Source: Cenarchaeum symbiosum A (GTDB taxonomy: Archaea; Thermoproteota; Nitrososphaeria; Nitrososphaerales; Nitrosopumilaceae). Taken from it: a stretch of DNA of 64,000 bases. The translations under genes were made by a program, and so were the position numbers. Within the stretch, counting starts at the first letter, position 1, and every line of letters begins with the position of its first letter. This document shows positions 46,741-56,785 of this stretch, in pieces. Location: positions 1,476,009-1,540,008 of the forward strand of contig DP000238.1 of NCBI GenBank assembly GCA_000200715.1, given 5' to 3'. The notes beneath the pieces are model-generated. The model worked only from the letters and a program-made list of their open reading frames with translations. It was not told the DNA's origin and ran no database searches.

Positions 46741-48261
46741 TCAGTCATAGCCGAATACCACCAGCGGCTCCTTGATGGTACAGCCCTTGGACCTGCATAT
46801 CAAGCAGGATTCCACCCCGTCATGTCTGTCCTCCATCATCTCACTGACGGCCTGTATTGTACATCCTATCCTCCAGCACCCCCTGCATGAGACAAGAAAC
46901 CTGTTGCGATGATATGGCCGGTCCAGGTTGTGCCTGGCAAGCCACATGTGCGGCAGCGACTGAACCTCGAACCTCCACCAGTCGTCATCACTGACCCTGC
47001 CGGAAAACCGGAAAGAGTTGGAGGTCTTTAGCTTGCGGTCAAGCTCATTCAAATCACTTCTCTGCACGCCCGGGACGGTTCGGAAATCCACATTGTGGGT
47101 AAAATCACTGACATATGCCAGCCCCTTGTGACTGTCTTCAAGTGAAAAGATGAACGATTTGTCATAATTGCGTGCCGCCCTGAGCATGGGACCGAACCCG
47201 TTGTACCATATCGGGTGACCGCCTGCCATGGCCGGCGTCTTGTTCATCTTATGCTCAATCTCCTCCGAGCGTGCAGTTACCTGTTTCTTATGCACGCTAT
47301 GGCCCTTGATGAAATTGTGCTGTATTATGGCAGCATGCATGACCTCCTTGAAGCCCTCGCCATACTCCTTGAGGAGTTTCTTCCGCTTGAGCCTGTTCCA
47401 CAAGGCCTCTATGTGGCCGTTGTGGCCGGTCTTTGACCTTCGCTGCATCAACTCGGTGTTCTGCGGTATTATGTCGTCTTCTTTCAGCCGGTCATACGCC
47501 GTCTCATATGCCTTGTAACAATCGGTGCGTATCTTTTTGGGAAATCCTGCCATTAATACACATGTCCGTATCAATCGGTACATTCCCTCATTATTGGGCT
47601 TCTCCTTTGTTATGATGTACCGCATGAGTATGCGGGTCTTTAGGTCTATGACACCTGTAACATACCACAATATGCTGTTCGCGCTGGTGTTCCCCTTGGA
47701 CCTCTGCACATTCCTGTTTGCGTTGCGCTTGGCGTTTTCCTTTCTTTTTATTTTCCAATCTTCCTTGTTCTCCTCCTGGGCATTCTTGTATGCCGCCGTT
47801 GCATTCTCCGCCAGCATGACCTTTTCGGGGTCCCCCTCGCCCGACTTGCCGCGCAGTGTTATCACGGTCTCGTCCATCCCCCAGTCTTTGCCGTATTCCA
47901 GGCAGGACAGTATGTCGTCTGTATACATCCTGATAATTGGAATGTATTTTTTCGTCCAGTTGGACACGGTCTGTGCCGATATGTCCAGACTGGCATATCT
48001 CAGGACGTTCTCCTTTACGTCCTTGATGTCATAGCCCTTTGCCCTGCCGTCCAGGATTATGCCCACCGCGTCCAGGTTGTCCCACAGCCTGGGCGTGTCA
48101 TATATGGTGTAAATCCGCTTGCACTTGCAGGTGTACCTTGTAAACTGTTTCTCCTCGTCGTGGAATTTGTAAAACTCGTGGGAATCACAGGTGCCGCATG
48201 TCCTGGGCCTCAGTTCCCGCTCGTCCATGCGTGGCACATACGGCAGGTGCTTGCGTTTCAT
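46741..48261 (-). CDS. DDE transposase of an IS6-like element
   Basis: A 506-residue transposase. An N-terminal zinc knuckle (PRTCGTCDSHEFYKF with YTCKCKRIY) is followed by a helix-turn-helix (SLDISAQTVSNWTKKYIPI). The DDE catalytic core shows Asp in DWGMDETVITLRG near residue 128, Asp in KKIRTDCYKAYETAYDRL near 244 and Glu in GHNGHIEALWNRLKRKK near 283. A C-terminal extension of about 200 residues ends with more Cys pairs (CRGCWRIGC, CLICRSKGC). Intact. A TATA box fixes the start at 48261 rather than 48318. The family is closest to IS6/IS240-type DDE enzymes by motif order, but it is unusually long. Confidence 0.82.
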   Translation of the reverse strand: MKRKHLPYVPRMDERELRPRTCGTCDSHEFYKFHDEEKQFTRYTCKCKRIYTIYDTPRLWDNLDAVGIILDGRAKGYDIKDVKENVLRYASLDISAQTVSNWTKKYIPIIRMYTDDILSCLEYGKDWGMDETVITLRGKSGEGDPEKVMLAENATAAYKNAQEENKEDWKIKRKENAKRNANRNVQRSKGNTSANSILWYVTGVIDLKTRILMRYIITKEKPNNEGMYRLIRTCVLMAGFPKKIRTDCYKAYETAYDRLKEDDIIPQNTELMQRRSKTGHNGHIEALWNRLKRKKLLKEYGEGFKEVMHAAIIQHNFIKGHSVHKKQVTARSEEIEHKMNKTPAMAGGHPIWYNGFGPMLRAARNYDKSFIFSLEDSHKGLAYVSDFTHNVDFRTVPGVQRSDLNELDRKLKTSNSFRFSGRVSDDDWWRFEVQSLPHMWLARHNLDRPYHRNRFLVSCRGCWRIGCTIQAVSEMMEDRHDGVESCLICRSKGCTIKEPLVVFGYD

Positions 48262-48283
48262 CTGTCGCTGGTTGCAAAGTATG

Positions 48284-48290
48284 TATAAAA
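48284..48290 (-). promoter_or_regulatory. TATA box of the IS transposase
   Basis: TTTTATA on the minus strand, 26 bp before the ATG at 48261. Confidence 0.6.
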
Positions 48291-48335
48291 GCGCGTGTGA
48301 TTTTATGCCCTGGAACATGGGTGCATTGTGGGAGT

Positions 48336-51300
48336 CTAGGCCAAGGGCTTTTCAGGTCTCTTGACCTTGCCGTTGGCGGGCTTCTTTTCCCCGGATATGA
48401 ACATGGCACCTATGAGTTTTAGTTTGGCCTTGCCCTTCGGGACATTTTCCTCCTCTACAACAACGGACACGCCTGCATCTAATATGCCATCTATCATCTT
48501 TTTGTAGTCCCCGTCCTTGGTATATTCACTCAACACCTTTGAGAGCGCTTTTTCACGTGCCAGCATCCTGTCCGACTGGAGCAAGGCATACGCCTCATCC
48601 TGTTTATCCGCTGAAACGGGTTCGTTATTTGACCTGTCGATTATCCTGCGGAGGTCGGACATGGTTTTGCCACTCTTGGCCGACTTTTCATGTAATGCCC
48701 TGTTCGTGCGTGCCGCGCCCACATTGAGACCGTGTATGGCCTCCACCGCCTCCTTGTCAAGTTCTACCAGTTTGTGGAATGATTTCCTGACATCCCCCAA
48801 AGGCATACTTGGTTCGTTCGGCTCACACTTCATGTAAGATAACATCTCCGACCGGTTAGTGGCAACCCTCGCTTTCTTGCCCGGCAGGAATTCGACCAGG
48901 TGGACGTTGCGGTCAATCTTCTCCTCATTATTTTTCTTGATGGTTCTCTCTGCCAGATATGCCAGGATTGTACGCTCTTCTCCTTTCTTGCCCGAGCGCC
49001 TGCCCATTGTCAGTTTGTCCATGTATTCAATGCTGATGTTGTTCATCAACTGCCTTAGCTCGTTGAAGGGGGACATGGTTGGCATGGCATCAGAATCGCG
49101 CTGTATGGCCTCCATTGCCTCCTTGCCTTTCTCGTCGCTACTACTGAGGGCCTTTATCCTGCCCTGGACGACCCCATACTGCTTTTCATTTGGCATCTCG
49201 CCCAAAAGTTCCATGTCCAGGCCTACCACCTTGTTTGCCGTGTCTATCTTGCCTGCTATCTTGGAGGTAAATTTGAGTATGTCATCAAGACCCTTGCTGG
49301 GGAAACACGCCCTGGCGTCCACGTATTCATACGTGCTGTTCAACCTGTTTACCCGGCCGTCCCGCTGGACTATTCTCATCGGGTTCCACGGCAAGTCATA
49401 GTTTAGAACATAGTTGCAGTCCTGCATGTTCTGCCCCTCGGAGAGTATCTCTGTCGATACGAGTATGTCCACCGGATTCTCCTCTACGTGATTTCTGTTG
49501 CTTGCAGACGGCGGGTTTGCATCAGGCGCAAACCGCTGTATTACGTCCTTTCTAGTCTTGTCATCATTCTTGCCGCTTATGACCTCCACCCTGCCCAGCT
49601 TGTCGAGCTTGCCACCGATATATTCTGCCGTGTCTGTAAATTCGGTAAATATTAGCGCCTTTCTCTTGCCAATGCCGTCACTCTTGAGGGCTTTTATGAT
49701 GGCATCGAGTTTGTTGTCCTTTTCCAGCCGGTTTATCATGCTCTGCATCTCGTATAACGTCTTTATGTCGGCCTCCAGGTCGGTTTCCATCTGCTCTTGT
49801 TTGTACTTGTTTTTGTCCAATGGAATAGACAGGTTGTCAAGTTCACGTTTTATGTATTCCAACTGGTTCTTCTCGGTTGCAGGCTTTACCTGCTTGGCAG
49901 CCCGCAACACATCATTTATCTCCGTTGCAGGTACAATCCTGTCCTTTTTGACCAGTGCCAGAAAGTGCTCGTACATTGATATGCGCCGTTCCAGGCTCTT
50001 TGTGGCCGCTACAATGCTGGACTCGAACCTCTTGAACAGGGAATATTTCTGAAGTCCGCCCAGATTCCTTTGTGCCTCCTGCTCCTTGGGGCTCAGGAGA
50101 TTGTTATAATATTCCACACTGTATGGAGCCATGGTAAGGCCCTGGGTTTTTTCTGCCAAATCCTTGAAAAAGTCGTGTGGCATTGCATATTCTATCTTTT
50201 TGTATTTCTGCTCCGGGAACTTGATTGGCCTGCCGTCTATCTCGTCCCCGCCGTCCACGGTCATTATATGGGAGCGTGTACGCCTGACCATTATCGTATG
50301 TAGTAGGTCTTCTATCTTGCCCAGGCCTACCTTTAACCCATCCACTTTTGCAGAAGATGTGAAATGCTTGTGCAGGTTGTGGATATACACGCTGTCGGCA
50401 AACTTTGTATCATCCCCGCCGGTAATCAGCGATATCTGATAATACAGGTCCATTATCGTATTGTTTACCGGGGTCGCAGACAGCAAAAGCACCTGTTTTT
50501 TCTTGCCTGTCGATATTATCTTCATTAGATTGTCCCTGCGTCCCGTCTCCTTTGAACGGAACCGCTGGCTCTCATCCACTATGATAAAGTCCGTATCTGC
50601 AAATTCATCAAACCTGTCAAAGTCCGCCCTGCCGAGCTCCTCCGTGCCTACCGTGTCTATTCTAAAACGCAGCTTGGCCAGCTCGATATCCCACATTGTA
50701 TCAAGTATCTGCCGCGGCGCCACAAGCAGAGCCCTGCCACCTTTGAGCATCTTTTGTATGGTCACTTCGAGGCCCGTGTTAGTCTTGCCAAGTCCGGTGG
50801 AGTCGGCCAGTATTGCACCGCCCATCTGGTCTATTATGGCCAGGCATGTCCCCACCGCCTTGCGCTGGAATTTGGCCAGTTTGACATTGTTCTGAAAGTT
50901 GATGTTCTCCGCTTCAAGGCGGGGACGGTGCATTTCATATAACACCTTCAAGTAGACATCGAACGGCTCTCCCGGTTCTCCATACTTTGATTCCCTGAGC
51001 ATCTTGACGAGCTCGTCCTTCCAGTTATTGGAGCCATCCCATGCCTTTTCAAACCATTTTTCAGTAGACTCCACGCCGTTTTTCCCATACAGACCTGCAT
51101 TGAGCTCCATGTTCTTGTGCAGGCCGCCGTAGGTAAGGTTGCTCGAACCGACAAACGCAGCCCCCCCTTTGTCGGTACTGACAATATAGCACTTGGAATG
51201 GTTGAACCGGCCGTCTCCCATGCGGACCTCCACATTGTTGTTCCGAACCAGGTTCATAAGGCTGGCAACATTGTCCATTTTGGTCACGTCCAATTTTCCA

Positions 51301-51611
51301 TCAAGGTCTGCGCTCATGGAAACATCGTTTGAAGCGTCATCATCCAGCTTGCCGTTGTTTGTGAGTTTTTTCTTGTATGTCTCAAATGACCTTTGTCCGG
51401 GTCTTAATGCATCTGTTCCAAGAAGCAGCCGCAGGGGGTGGCCCGACTTTATGTATGGTTCCAGAGTCTTCCGTATCTGGGCATATCCCTCCACGTTAAA
51501 GTATCCTGTGGATATGTCTATCTTGGATACCTCCGGTATGTACGCGTTAAGCATGTAATCCATGTGGGTGTCGACGTTGTCTATTATGTCGATGTTTGGC
51601 GGGAGTGTCAT
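48336..51611 (-). CDS. phospholipase D-type nuclease fused to SNF2 helicase
   Basis: A 1091-residue DNA-processing protein. The first 200 residues form a PLD-family domain with one HxK motif, NHSKCYIV near residue 137, and an AAFVGSSNLTYGG strand typical of PLD nucleases. A superfamily-2 helicase of SNF2 type follows: DSTGLGKTNTGLEV (motif I, near 270), FIIVDESQRF (motif II, near 344), LLLSATPVNN (motif III), and the C-terminal half with ALIFTEFTDTAEYI near 640 and VQRDGRVNRLNS near 757. The last 250 residues are helical and unassigned. Its ATG overlaps the methylase stop by four bases. Together they resemble restriction or DISARM/BREX-like defence components; no standard system matches exactly. 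Confidence 0.82.
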   Translation of the reverse strand: MTLPPNIDIIDNVDTHMDYMLNAYIPEVSKIDISTGYFNVEGYAQIRKTLEPYIKSGHPLRLLLGTDALRPGQRSFETYKKKLTNNGKLDDDASNDVSMSADLDGKLDVTKMDNVASLMNLVRNNNVEVRMGDGRFNHSKCYIVSTDKGGAAFVGSSNLTYGGLHKNMELNAGLYGKNGVESTEKWFEKAWDGSNNWKDELVKMLRESKYGEPGEPFDVYLKVLYEMHRPRLEAENINFQNNVKLAKFQRKAVGTCLAIIDQMGGAILADSTGLGKTNTGLEVTIQKMLKGGRALLVAPRQILDTMWDIELAKLRFRIDTVGTEELGRADFDRFDEFADTDFIIVDESQRFRSKETGRRDNLMKIISTGKKKQVLLLSATPVNNTIMDLYYQISLITGGDDTKFADSVYIHNLHKHFTSSAKVDGLKVGLGKIEDLLHTIMVRRTRSHIMTVDGGDEIDGRPIKFPEQKYKKIEYAMPHDFFKDLAEKTQGLTMAPYSVEYYNNLLSPKEQEAQRNLGGLQKYSLFKRFESSIVAATKSLERRISMYEHFLALVKKDRIVPATEINDVLRAAKQVKPATEKNQLEYIKRELDNLSIPLDKNKYKQEQMETDLEADIKTLYEMQSMINRLEKDNKLDAIIKALKSDGIGKRKALIFTEFTDTAEYIGGKLDKLGRVEVISGKNDDKTRKDVIQRFAPDANPPSASNRNHVEENPVDILVSTEILSEGQNMQDCNYVLNYDLPWNPMRIVQRDGRVNRLNSTYEYVDARACFPSKGLDDILKFTSKIAGKIDTANKVVGLDMELLGEMPNEKQYGVVQGRIKALSSSDEKGKEAMEAIQRDSDAMPTMSPFNELRQLMNNISIEYMDKLTMGRRSGKKGEERTILAYLAERTIKKNNEEKIDRNVHLVEFLPGKKARVATNRSEMLSYMKCEPNEPSMPLGDVRKSFHKLVELDKEAVEAIHGLNVGAARTNRALHEKSAKSGKTMSDLRRIIDRSNNEPVSADKQDEAYALLQSDRMLAREKALSKVLSEYTKDGDYKKMIDGILDAGVSVVVEEENVPKGKAKLKLIGAMFISGEKKPANGKVKRPEKPLA

Positions 51612-54600
51612 TGTTTTTTGGACCCCCTCTCCTTCTTGAGTTGTATGGCCTTGAATATCTGCATGGAACGGGCGGCCATCTCTCCATAAAACTCCTTGAT
51701 GTTATTATTATCCCATTTTATAGAATCAGTCTGGACAAGGTTCTTATTTCTCTTGAAAGCCGGGAATGAATCTATAACTGTCTGGTACTCCTTCTCGGTC
51801 AGACCGTAGGCATCTGCTACTAGAGCATTTATCTTGGCGTCATATTCTATGCGCTGCTTTGTAGTAACTTTTTTGTTGTCTATTTTCATGGATCGTGCCA
51901 ATTTTGCAAATTGAGGAATGCCTACGACGAGTTTGCCCGCTAGTCTAGTTATTTCGATTTTATGAGATGGAGGAGGAATTGGAGTGGATTTGATGATGGT
52001 AGGTAGGTTGGTTTGCATTTTAGAACGGATAACAAAATCGAACACTAGCGAATTAAATAATCCGCACATATACAATGACTGATTGGTATAATTTTCATCA
52101 AGTGGAATTTTGTCGTTATAACAAGGTATAACGGTTTCCAGCGAATCGGTATAGAATGTATTGGGTGGAATCATTGTCGCAATGCATGCCCTCATGTTAG
52201 TTGATGATGCAACCTTACGATAAACAAGTCTGGGTAGTTTATGTATCTGATTATACTGTTTATTAAAACATCTCTTGTTCTTCATCATTTCTAATCCACC
52301 ATCAACTTCAATAGACCGTTTTACAGTGCTCGTGCTCTCCCAGTCATCCATATACTGATGTATATTAGCACCGTAATACAACACACATCCATTTTTATCA
52401 GTTGTAAAAGGAATTGAATCATCAGAACCTTCAATTCCTCTACATGTATTTACCGACCAACCATCATTCCATCCATCATTTAGTGTGTTATGTGATTCCA
52501 ATATTCTCAATGCTGATAGCTTGTTACCTACGGTTTCTGGTATAATATAATCTTCGGATTTAAGAATTGTTTTCTTTGACATACATCCAAATTTCTCTTT
52601 TTCCGAATTATCATTAGTCAAGGATTCTAAATAATGCAGGTAAAACCCCACAGGGAAATTATCATCTCCATTACCATTGCGTACTGTCAAAAGAACAAAT
52701 CTGTAACTGGAATGGATTGAAAATATCTTTTTACGATTCTCAAATACGTACATTGACCTGATATCTCTTTTAAGAATGGCTTTACGTAGGTTTGATACAC
52801 CTTTGGCGGAAAGAATTGACGATGGTATTACTATTGATAGAACACCGTTTTTTGTAAGCATGTTCATGGATTTCACTAACATAAGCTTCCAAAGATCCCT
52901 ATCTCCCGAAGTTGGCATTAAATCAGTATTTCCTTTATTTCCCATCTGTGTGTAAAATCGATTTTTTTCGTTGATTGTTTCCTCATATGTATCCCATGCT
53001 GTTTTTATTTTCTTATCGCACAAAAGCTCGGCTTTTCTTTCACTCTTTTCTTTTGGCGGCAGTTTTCTGAAACCAATATCATATTTACTGAAAAATTCGT
53101 TATTTGATGGTTTGAGTACTTCCCAGGGTGGATTTCCCACTATCAAATCGAATCCCTTTCTGGCATCAGTAAATGCATCCCCGAACTCGTGTTCCCAGTG
53201 GAAAAAGGTATGACGTTCTTTCAACTCTGCCGCCCTTGATGCCTTTGCAGCATTTCCTTCATTCTTTGCGATTACTTCAATGTATGCTTTCTTCCCGGCC
53301 TCAGGCGTCTTCTTAGAAAAGAAATCCTTGTCAATTCTAGATGCTGTGAGCGCATCCAATGCCCTCCTTTTTTCTTCTGTGAGTTTTGTGTATTTTTCAA
53401 AAGCTTTTTCACTATCCCGAGCCTGTGATACTGTAATGTCGGCACTGTCCGTTATTTCCCCCATTGCTTCTATTGACTTTGGTGCTGGGGTTATCATTAG
53501 ATGTCCACTGCCTTCCATTTTCTGGAAATCCTCATTGAACAAACCCATAGTTGAATCCCCGCACCGCAGGTGGTGACCCATATACGTGAGTGGCATGCCC
53601 ATGGCAAACGAATCGAGCCACAGTGACAGCCGGGCCAGCTCGACCGCCATGGGCTGTATGTCAACTCCGAATATACATCGCTTCATTATGTGCCTCTTGA
53701 GCAGAACGTCTTGCGTCAGGAGGGCCTCAGCTATCTTAACTCCCTTCTTTTTTTGCTCGTCTATGACCTCGGTCCGATCGCTTCTTATGATCTCCATCAT
53801 CGGGTGTTCCGGATATTTGTTGAGCATATTGTTACACCAGTCGGTCATTCTATTTAGCGCCTCGACCAGAAAGTGGCCGGACCCCATTGATGGGTCGAGT
53901 ATCTGTATATCCGTGAGTCTATCTATACAGATACGCTTGTTTTCTTCGGTTTTATGCTCAACATATCGGCGGACATCTGTGCCGAGTTTGACTTCTCTTT
54001 TCTTGAGTATGGGTTCCAGCCCTCTCCACACCAAGAACTTGACCATATCCTCATTGGTGTAATAACTAGCAGACATCTTCCTTGATACAATGCCGCCCTT
54101 TGCAGCCAGATACAATTCATATTTGTTGAATGAGAGAGCGCCTTCTATCTTGCTCTTTACTTCCTTGAATACACCTTTCTCCTCGACCAAGTTGATATTC
54201 TCCCGCGCCTGCTTGACCGAGAATGACATCAGATTCTCAAACACGTTGCCCAGATGCCTCACACCAAAATCTGCATAATCGATTGCCTCGCCGTCCTTCT
54301 CTAGCAAACCACGCAGTGCTTGAACTATGTACTTGTTTGATATGAATATGCCGTCTATCTCTTTCTTGTACGCGAACAGATCCCCATTGTACTGGGGGAG
54401 ATTGTGTTTGGGGCTCCCCTCACTGATCAGATTGAATAGTTTTAAGAGGTCATCCCAACATTTATTGCCAGAATTTTCATAGGTGTCAAGCTTGCGCCGA
54501 ATCCTTTGAAGTGATATGGGTTCGTATTTCTTGTCATCAATCGGCAGTAGGTCTCTAGATTCTGCATATGCCACAAACCATATCCGATACATTATTTTCA

Positions 54601-55579
54601 TGGCAGTATCACGGGCTTCCTCTAGAATAATATCTTCATACATATTTTTGCCTGGATTGACCACACCTTTGACGATATCCAGGAATATGCCCTTTGGTTC
54701 GACCAGTTCCCGGGTAAGGTCATCCCTGGCCTTTGTAGCCTTTGCCAGGCTCTCATCAAATATTTTTTGTATGAGGGGATACTTTGCCGTATATGATGCA
54801 CGGCCAAACAGGACTGCCAGATATTTTACAGACGTCTGTTTGTCCAACACAATCTCCAGATAATTCATAGAGGTGGCTGATACATTGTCCGAATAAAGGC
54901 GCCATCTCTTTCCGTTGGTCAGTATGCACCATTTGCTTGTCTTGATTGCGGCATCAGCCATCATGCCGGGCGAAACCTCGCCCTTCTCCGCGATGCCAAA
55001 GTTTCTCTGGTTTGTTGTTATAACAGATACAGTCTTATCCTTGAACCCGCCGTCTTTGAGCTTCCATCCGAGCACCTCTAGCATCTTTTCCACACCGCCG
55101 CCTGGCAGCCTGTTCACGATACCGGCATCAGGGTTGTACTTGTCGAGCAGGTGCCTCTTGAGATAGTATGATGAGAACAGCCCCCTGTTGTCAAAATCGT
55201 CTGCCTCGTTCTGCATCTTGAGCAGTATCTGGTATAATCTCTGCCGGTAGTGGCGTTCTGACTTGGCCTGCAGCAGCTCCTCGCCCTTGATTATGTCGGC
55301 CACCGTGTCGGCCCCGCCGTTGTTCATCTCAGTAGCATGGTGCTCGTCATGGTTCTTGACAAAGAACACTCCCAGGGGGTCGCAGACTATCATGCAGTCC
55401 TCCAGTCTCTTGACTGATTTCCGGAGCTCGCCGAGGTTCTTGGGGCCGGACTTTACATGGATTATTTGGACATCAAAATTGTTGTCCTGTACAAGCTGGT
55501 ACGCCTTCCAGCCCACTGCAAGGTTTAGCTCATCTTTCTTTTTTGGGTCAACCCCCAGGGCATCGAATATCTGCTTCAT
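51608..55579 (-). CDS. Eco57I/PglX-like adenine-specific DNA methylase
   Basis: About 1323 residues. Motif I is DPSMGSGHFLVEAL near residue 561 (SAM binding), and the catalytic motif IV is GNPPWEVLKPS near 813, the N6-adenine type. Regions before motif I (CDPLGVFFV, KWCILTNGKRWRLYS) resemble the N-terminal domain of type IIG and type I-like enzymes; residues 900-1250 probably recognise the DNA target. I see no clear PD-(D/E)XK nuclease motif, so cleavage, if any, would come from the PLD-helicase partner. The middle and 3' part of the gene (about 51900-53500) is markedly AT-richer than the 5' part. ATG 55579 used; a GTG at 55597 is possible. Confidence 0.85.
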   Translation of the reverse strand: MKQIFDALGVDPKKKDELNLAVGWKAYQLVQDNNFDVQIIHVKSGPKNLGELRKSVKRLEDCMIVCDPLGVFFVKNHDEHHATEMNNGGADTVADIIKGEELLQAKSERHYRQRLYQILLKMQNEADDFDNRGLFSSYYLKRHLLDKYNPDAGIVNRLPGGGVEKMLEVLGWKLKDGGFKDKTVSVITTNQRNFGIAEKGEVSPGMMADAAIKTSKWCILTNGKRWRLYSDNVSATSMNYLEIVLDKQTSVKYLAVLFGRASYTAKYPLIQKIFDESLAKATKARDDLTRELVEPKGIFLDIVKGVVNPGKNMYEDIILEEARDTAMKIMYRIWFVAYAESRDLLPIDDKKYEPISLQRIRRKLDTYENSGNKCWDDLLKLFNLISEGSPKHNLPQYNGDLFAYKKEIDGIFISNKYIVQALRGLLEKDGEAIDYADFGVRHLGNVFENLMSFSVKQARENINLVEEKGVFKEVKSKIEGALSFNKYELYLAAKGGIVSRKMSASYYTNEDMVKFLVWRGLEPILKKREVKLGTDVRRYVEHKTEENKRICIDRLTDIQILDPSMGSGHFLVEALNRMTDWCNNMLNKYPEHPMMEIIRSDRTEVIDEQKKKGVKIAEALLTQDVLLKRHIMKRCIFGVDIQPMAVELARLSLWLDSFAMGMPLTYMGHHLRCGDSTMGLFNEDFQKMEGSGHLMITPAPKSIEAMGEITDSADITVSQARDSEKAFEKYTKLTEEKRRALDALTASRIDKDFFSKKTPEAGKKAYIEVIAKNEGNAAKASRAAELKERHTFFHWEHEFGDAFTDARKGFDLIVGNPPWEVLKPSNNEFFSKYDIGFRKLPPKEKSERKAELLCDKKIKTAWDTYEETINEKNRFYTQMGNKGNTDLMPTSGDRDLWKLMLVKSMNMLTKNGVLSIVIPSSILSAKGVSNLRKAILKRDIRSMYVFENRKKIFSIHSSYRFVLLTVRNGNGDDNFPVGFYLHYLESLTNDNSEKEKFGCMSKKTILKSEDYIIPETVGNKLSALRILESHNTLNDGWNDGWSVNTCRGIEGSDDSIPFTTDKNGCVLYYGANIHQYMDDWESTSTVKRSIEVDGGLEMMKNKRCFNKQYNQIHKLPRLVYRKVASSTNMRACIATMIPPNTFYTDSLETVIPCYNDKIPLDENYTNQSLYMCGLFNSLVFDFVIRSKMQTNLPTIIKSTPIPPPSHKIEITRLAGKLVVGIPQFAKLARSMKIDNKKVTTKQRIEYDAKINALVADAYGLTEKEYQTVIDSFPAFKRNKNLVQTDSIKWDNNNIKEFYGEMAARSMQIFKAIQLKKERGSKKQ

Positions 55580-55852
55580 GTCAGTACCCCTGGGCACGTT
55601 TCCGGGATACGTTTCTCGGATTCGGTTTGTGTCTCAAACAAGCTCTATCCACTTCCTGCTTTGTATGCTGATAATCAATATTTCCGAGGTAATGTACCTA
55701 TATTTAACATAATCCCTGACCGTTATCAAATCTATTCATACTTGAATGCAGGTGTATTTAGCTATTTTCAAGGGCTCCCGAAGGTTCTAGAACACCTATC
55801 ATGAGGTGGTATTTGGGAGAAGATTATGTTTTATGAAGAACGGTATTCTCTC

Positions 55853-56432
55853 TAAGTATCAGGCGTTGCCACGTTGAACGTATAAGTGTCATCCAGCACT
55901 CCGCCGTCATCCAAGTCCACACCTTCCAGTGGGTTCTGATGTCAAAAGTATACTCCATGCCCACCGTGTCATTGGTATCTACGGTTATCGACGGCGTCCC
56001 AACGCCTGCGAACGACTGGCCGGCAAAAGAACAGCTTTGCCCGAGTGAACCACTAGCTACTATATTGCAGACTATAACGGAGTTGATTGTCTGGTTCGCC
56101 ACCATGTTGGTGCCGCCCACGAACGTGGCATTCATGGCTGATATGCTAGGTATGCTGGTGTCGATTTCCGCTGTTACACAGGTATTCATACCGCCGCCAA
56201 ACGGGAAACTGGGGTCAAGCCCAATGGCGCTAAATTCAGTTAGAATTGTACCAGTTTCAACATTGGAGATGCACAACAGTGAGGGCATTTCATCTGCAGC
56301 AAGGGGCGTCCCAAAGGTTCCCTTGATTAGAATCGCCTCGCCGGCATCCACCAGCCTGTTGTGGACTGTATGTGATGATACAAGCTCGCCGCCGGCATCC
56401 CTGTGGACAACCTCCGCCATTGCATACCCCCT
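55853..56432 (-). pseudogene. broken member of the tandem exported protein family
   Basis: The frame from ATG 56420 reads MAEVVHRDAGGELVSSHTVH and continues with the conserved VHNRLVDAGEAILIKGTFGTP, matching four intact paralogues at 59017-62047, but the signal peptide is missing: upstream codons give TTYRGYA and then a stop. Near 55925-55940 the frame changes: after MEYTFDIR the reading frame becomes unrelated, whereas a one-base shift restores NPLEGVDLDDGG and DTYTFNVATPDT to the TAG at 55853, resembling the normal ending. So it is both 5' truncated and frameshifted. It lies at the edge of the defence gene pair. Confidence 0.7.
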
Positions 56433-56505
56433 ATACGTGGTTGTTTACCAGGTGGGCAAGGTACTGAAGCAGGTCTCATAACACCCCGCCGGTCGTGGAA
56501 CGTGC

Positions 56506-56727
56506 ATGACCGGGATAATAACGAAAAGAGGGGGACGCCCCTATTCTTATTTTGAATATCACGAGAATAACAAGACTGTCCAGGTGTACTGCGGGCCCGA
56601 GGGGAGTGTACAGGCCAGGAGAAAGGCCATTGAACTGGAGATTAGTTTGTTGGAGAAGCGTGTAAATGCGGATAGGGACAGGCTAGAACAGCTCAGAAAA
56701 GAGCTCGACAAACTGCCCAAGAAATAG
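56506..56727 (+). CDS. small coiled-coil protein, orphan relative of the IS-linked gene at 62331
   Basis: A 73-residue protein, MTGIITKRGGRPYSYFEYHE onward, with VQVYCGPEGSVQARRKAIEL in the middle and a C-terminal charged helix (LLEKRVNADRDRLEQLRKEL). It shares the YxYFEY, VQxYCGP and ARxxxxELE pattern with the 75-residue protein coupled to the transposase at 62558-63895. No transposase lies next to this copy. A role in transposition or its control is a guess; it may be a leftover of a lost element. Confidence 0.6.
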   Translation: MTGIITKRGGRPYSYFEYHENNKTVQVYCGPEGSVQARRKAIELEISLLEKRVNADRDRLEQLRKELDKLPKK

Positions 56728-56785
56728 GCCGGTCCTCCCGCCCGGCAGTACTTGGACTTGTATCATATGGCCACGTTCACGGGGG

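Larger units (their letters stand above)
46718..48335. mobile_element. insertion sequence carrying the IS6-like transposase
   Basis: Outer edges are approximate: the left edge is placed at the 19-bp repeat copy next to the transposase stop, and the right edge just before the stop codon of the helicase gene at 48336. I could not find a convincing pair of terminal inverted repeats by eye. The element appears to have inserted directly beyond the helicase gene. Confidence 0.45.
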
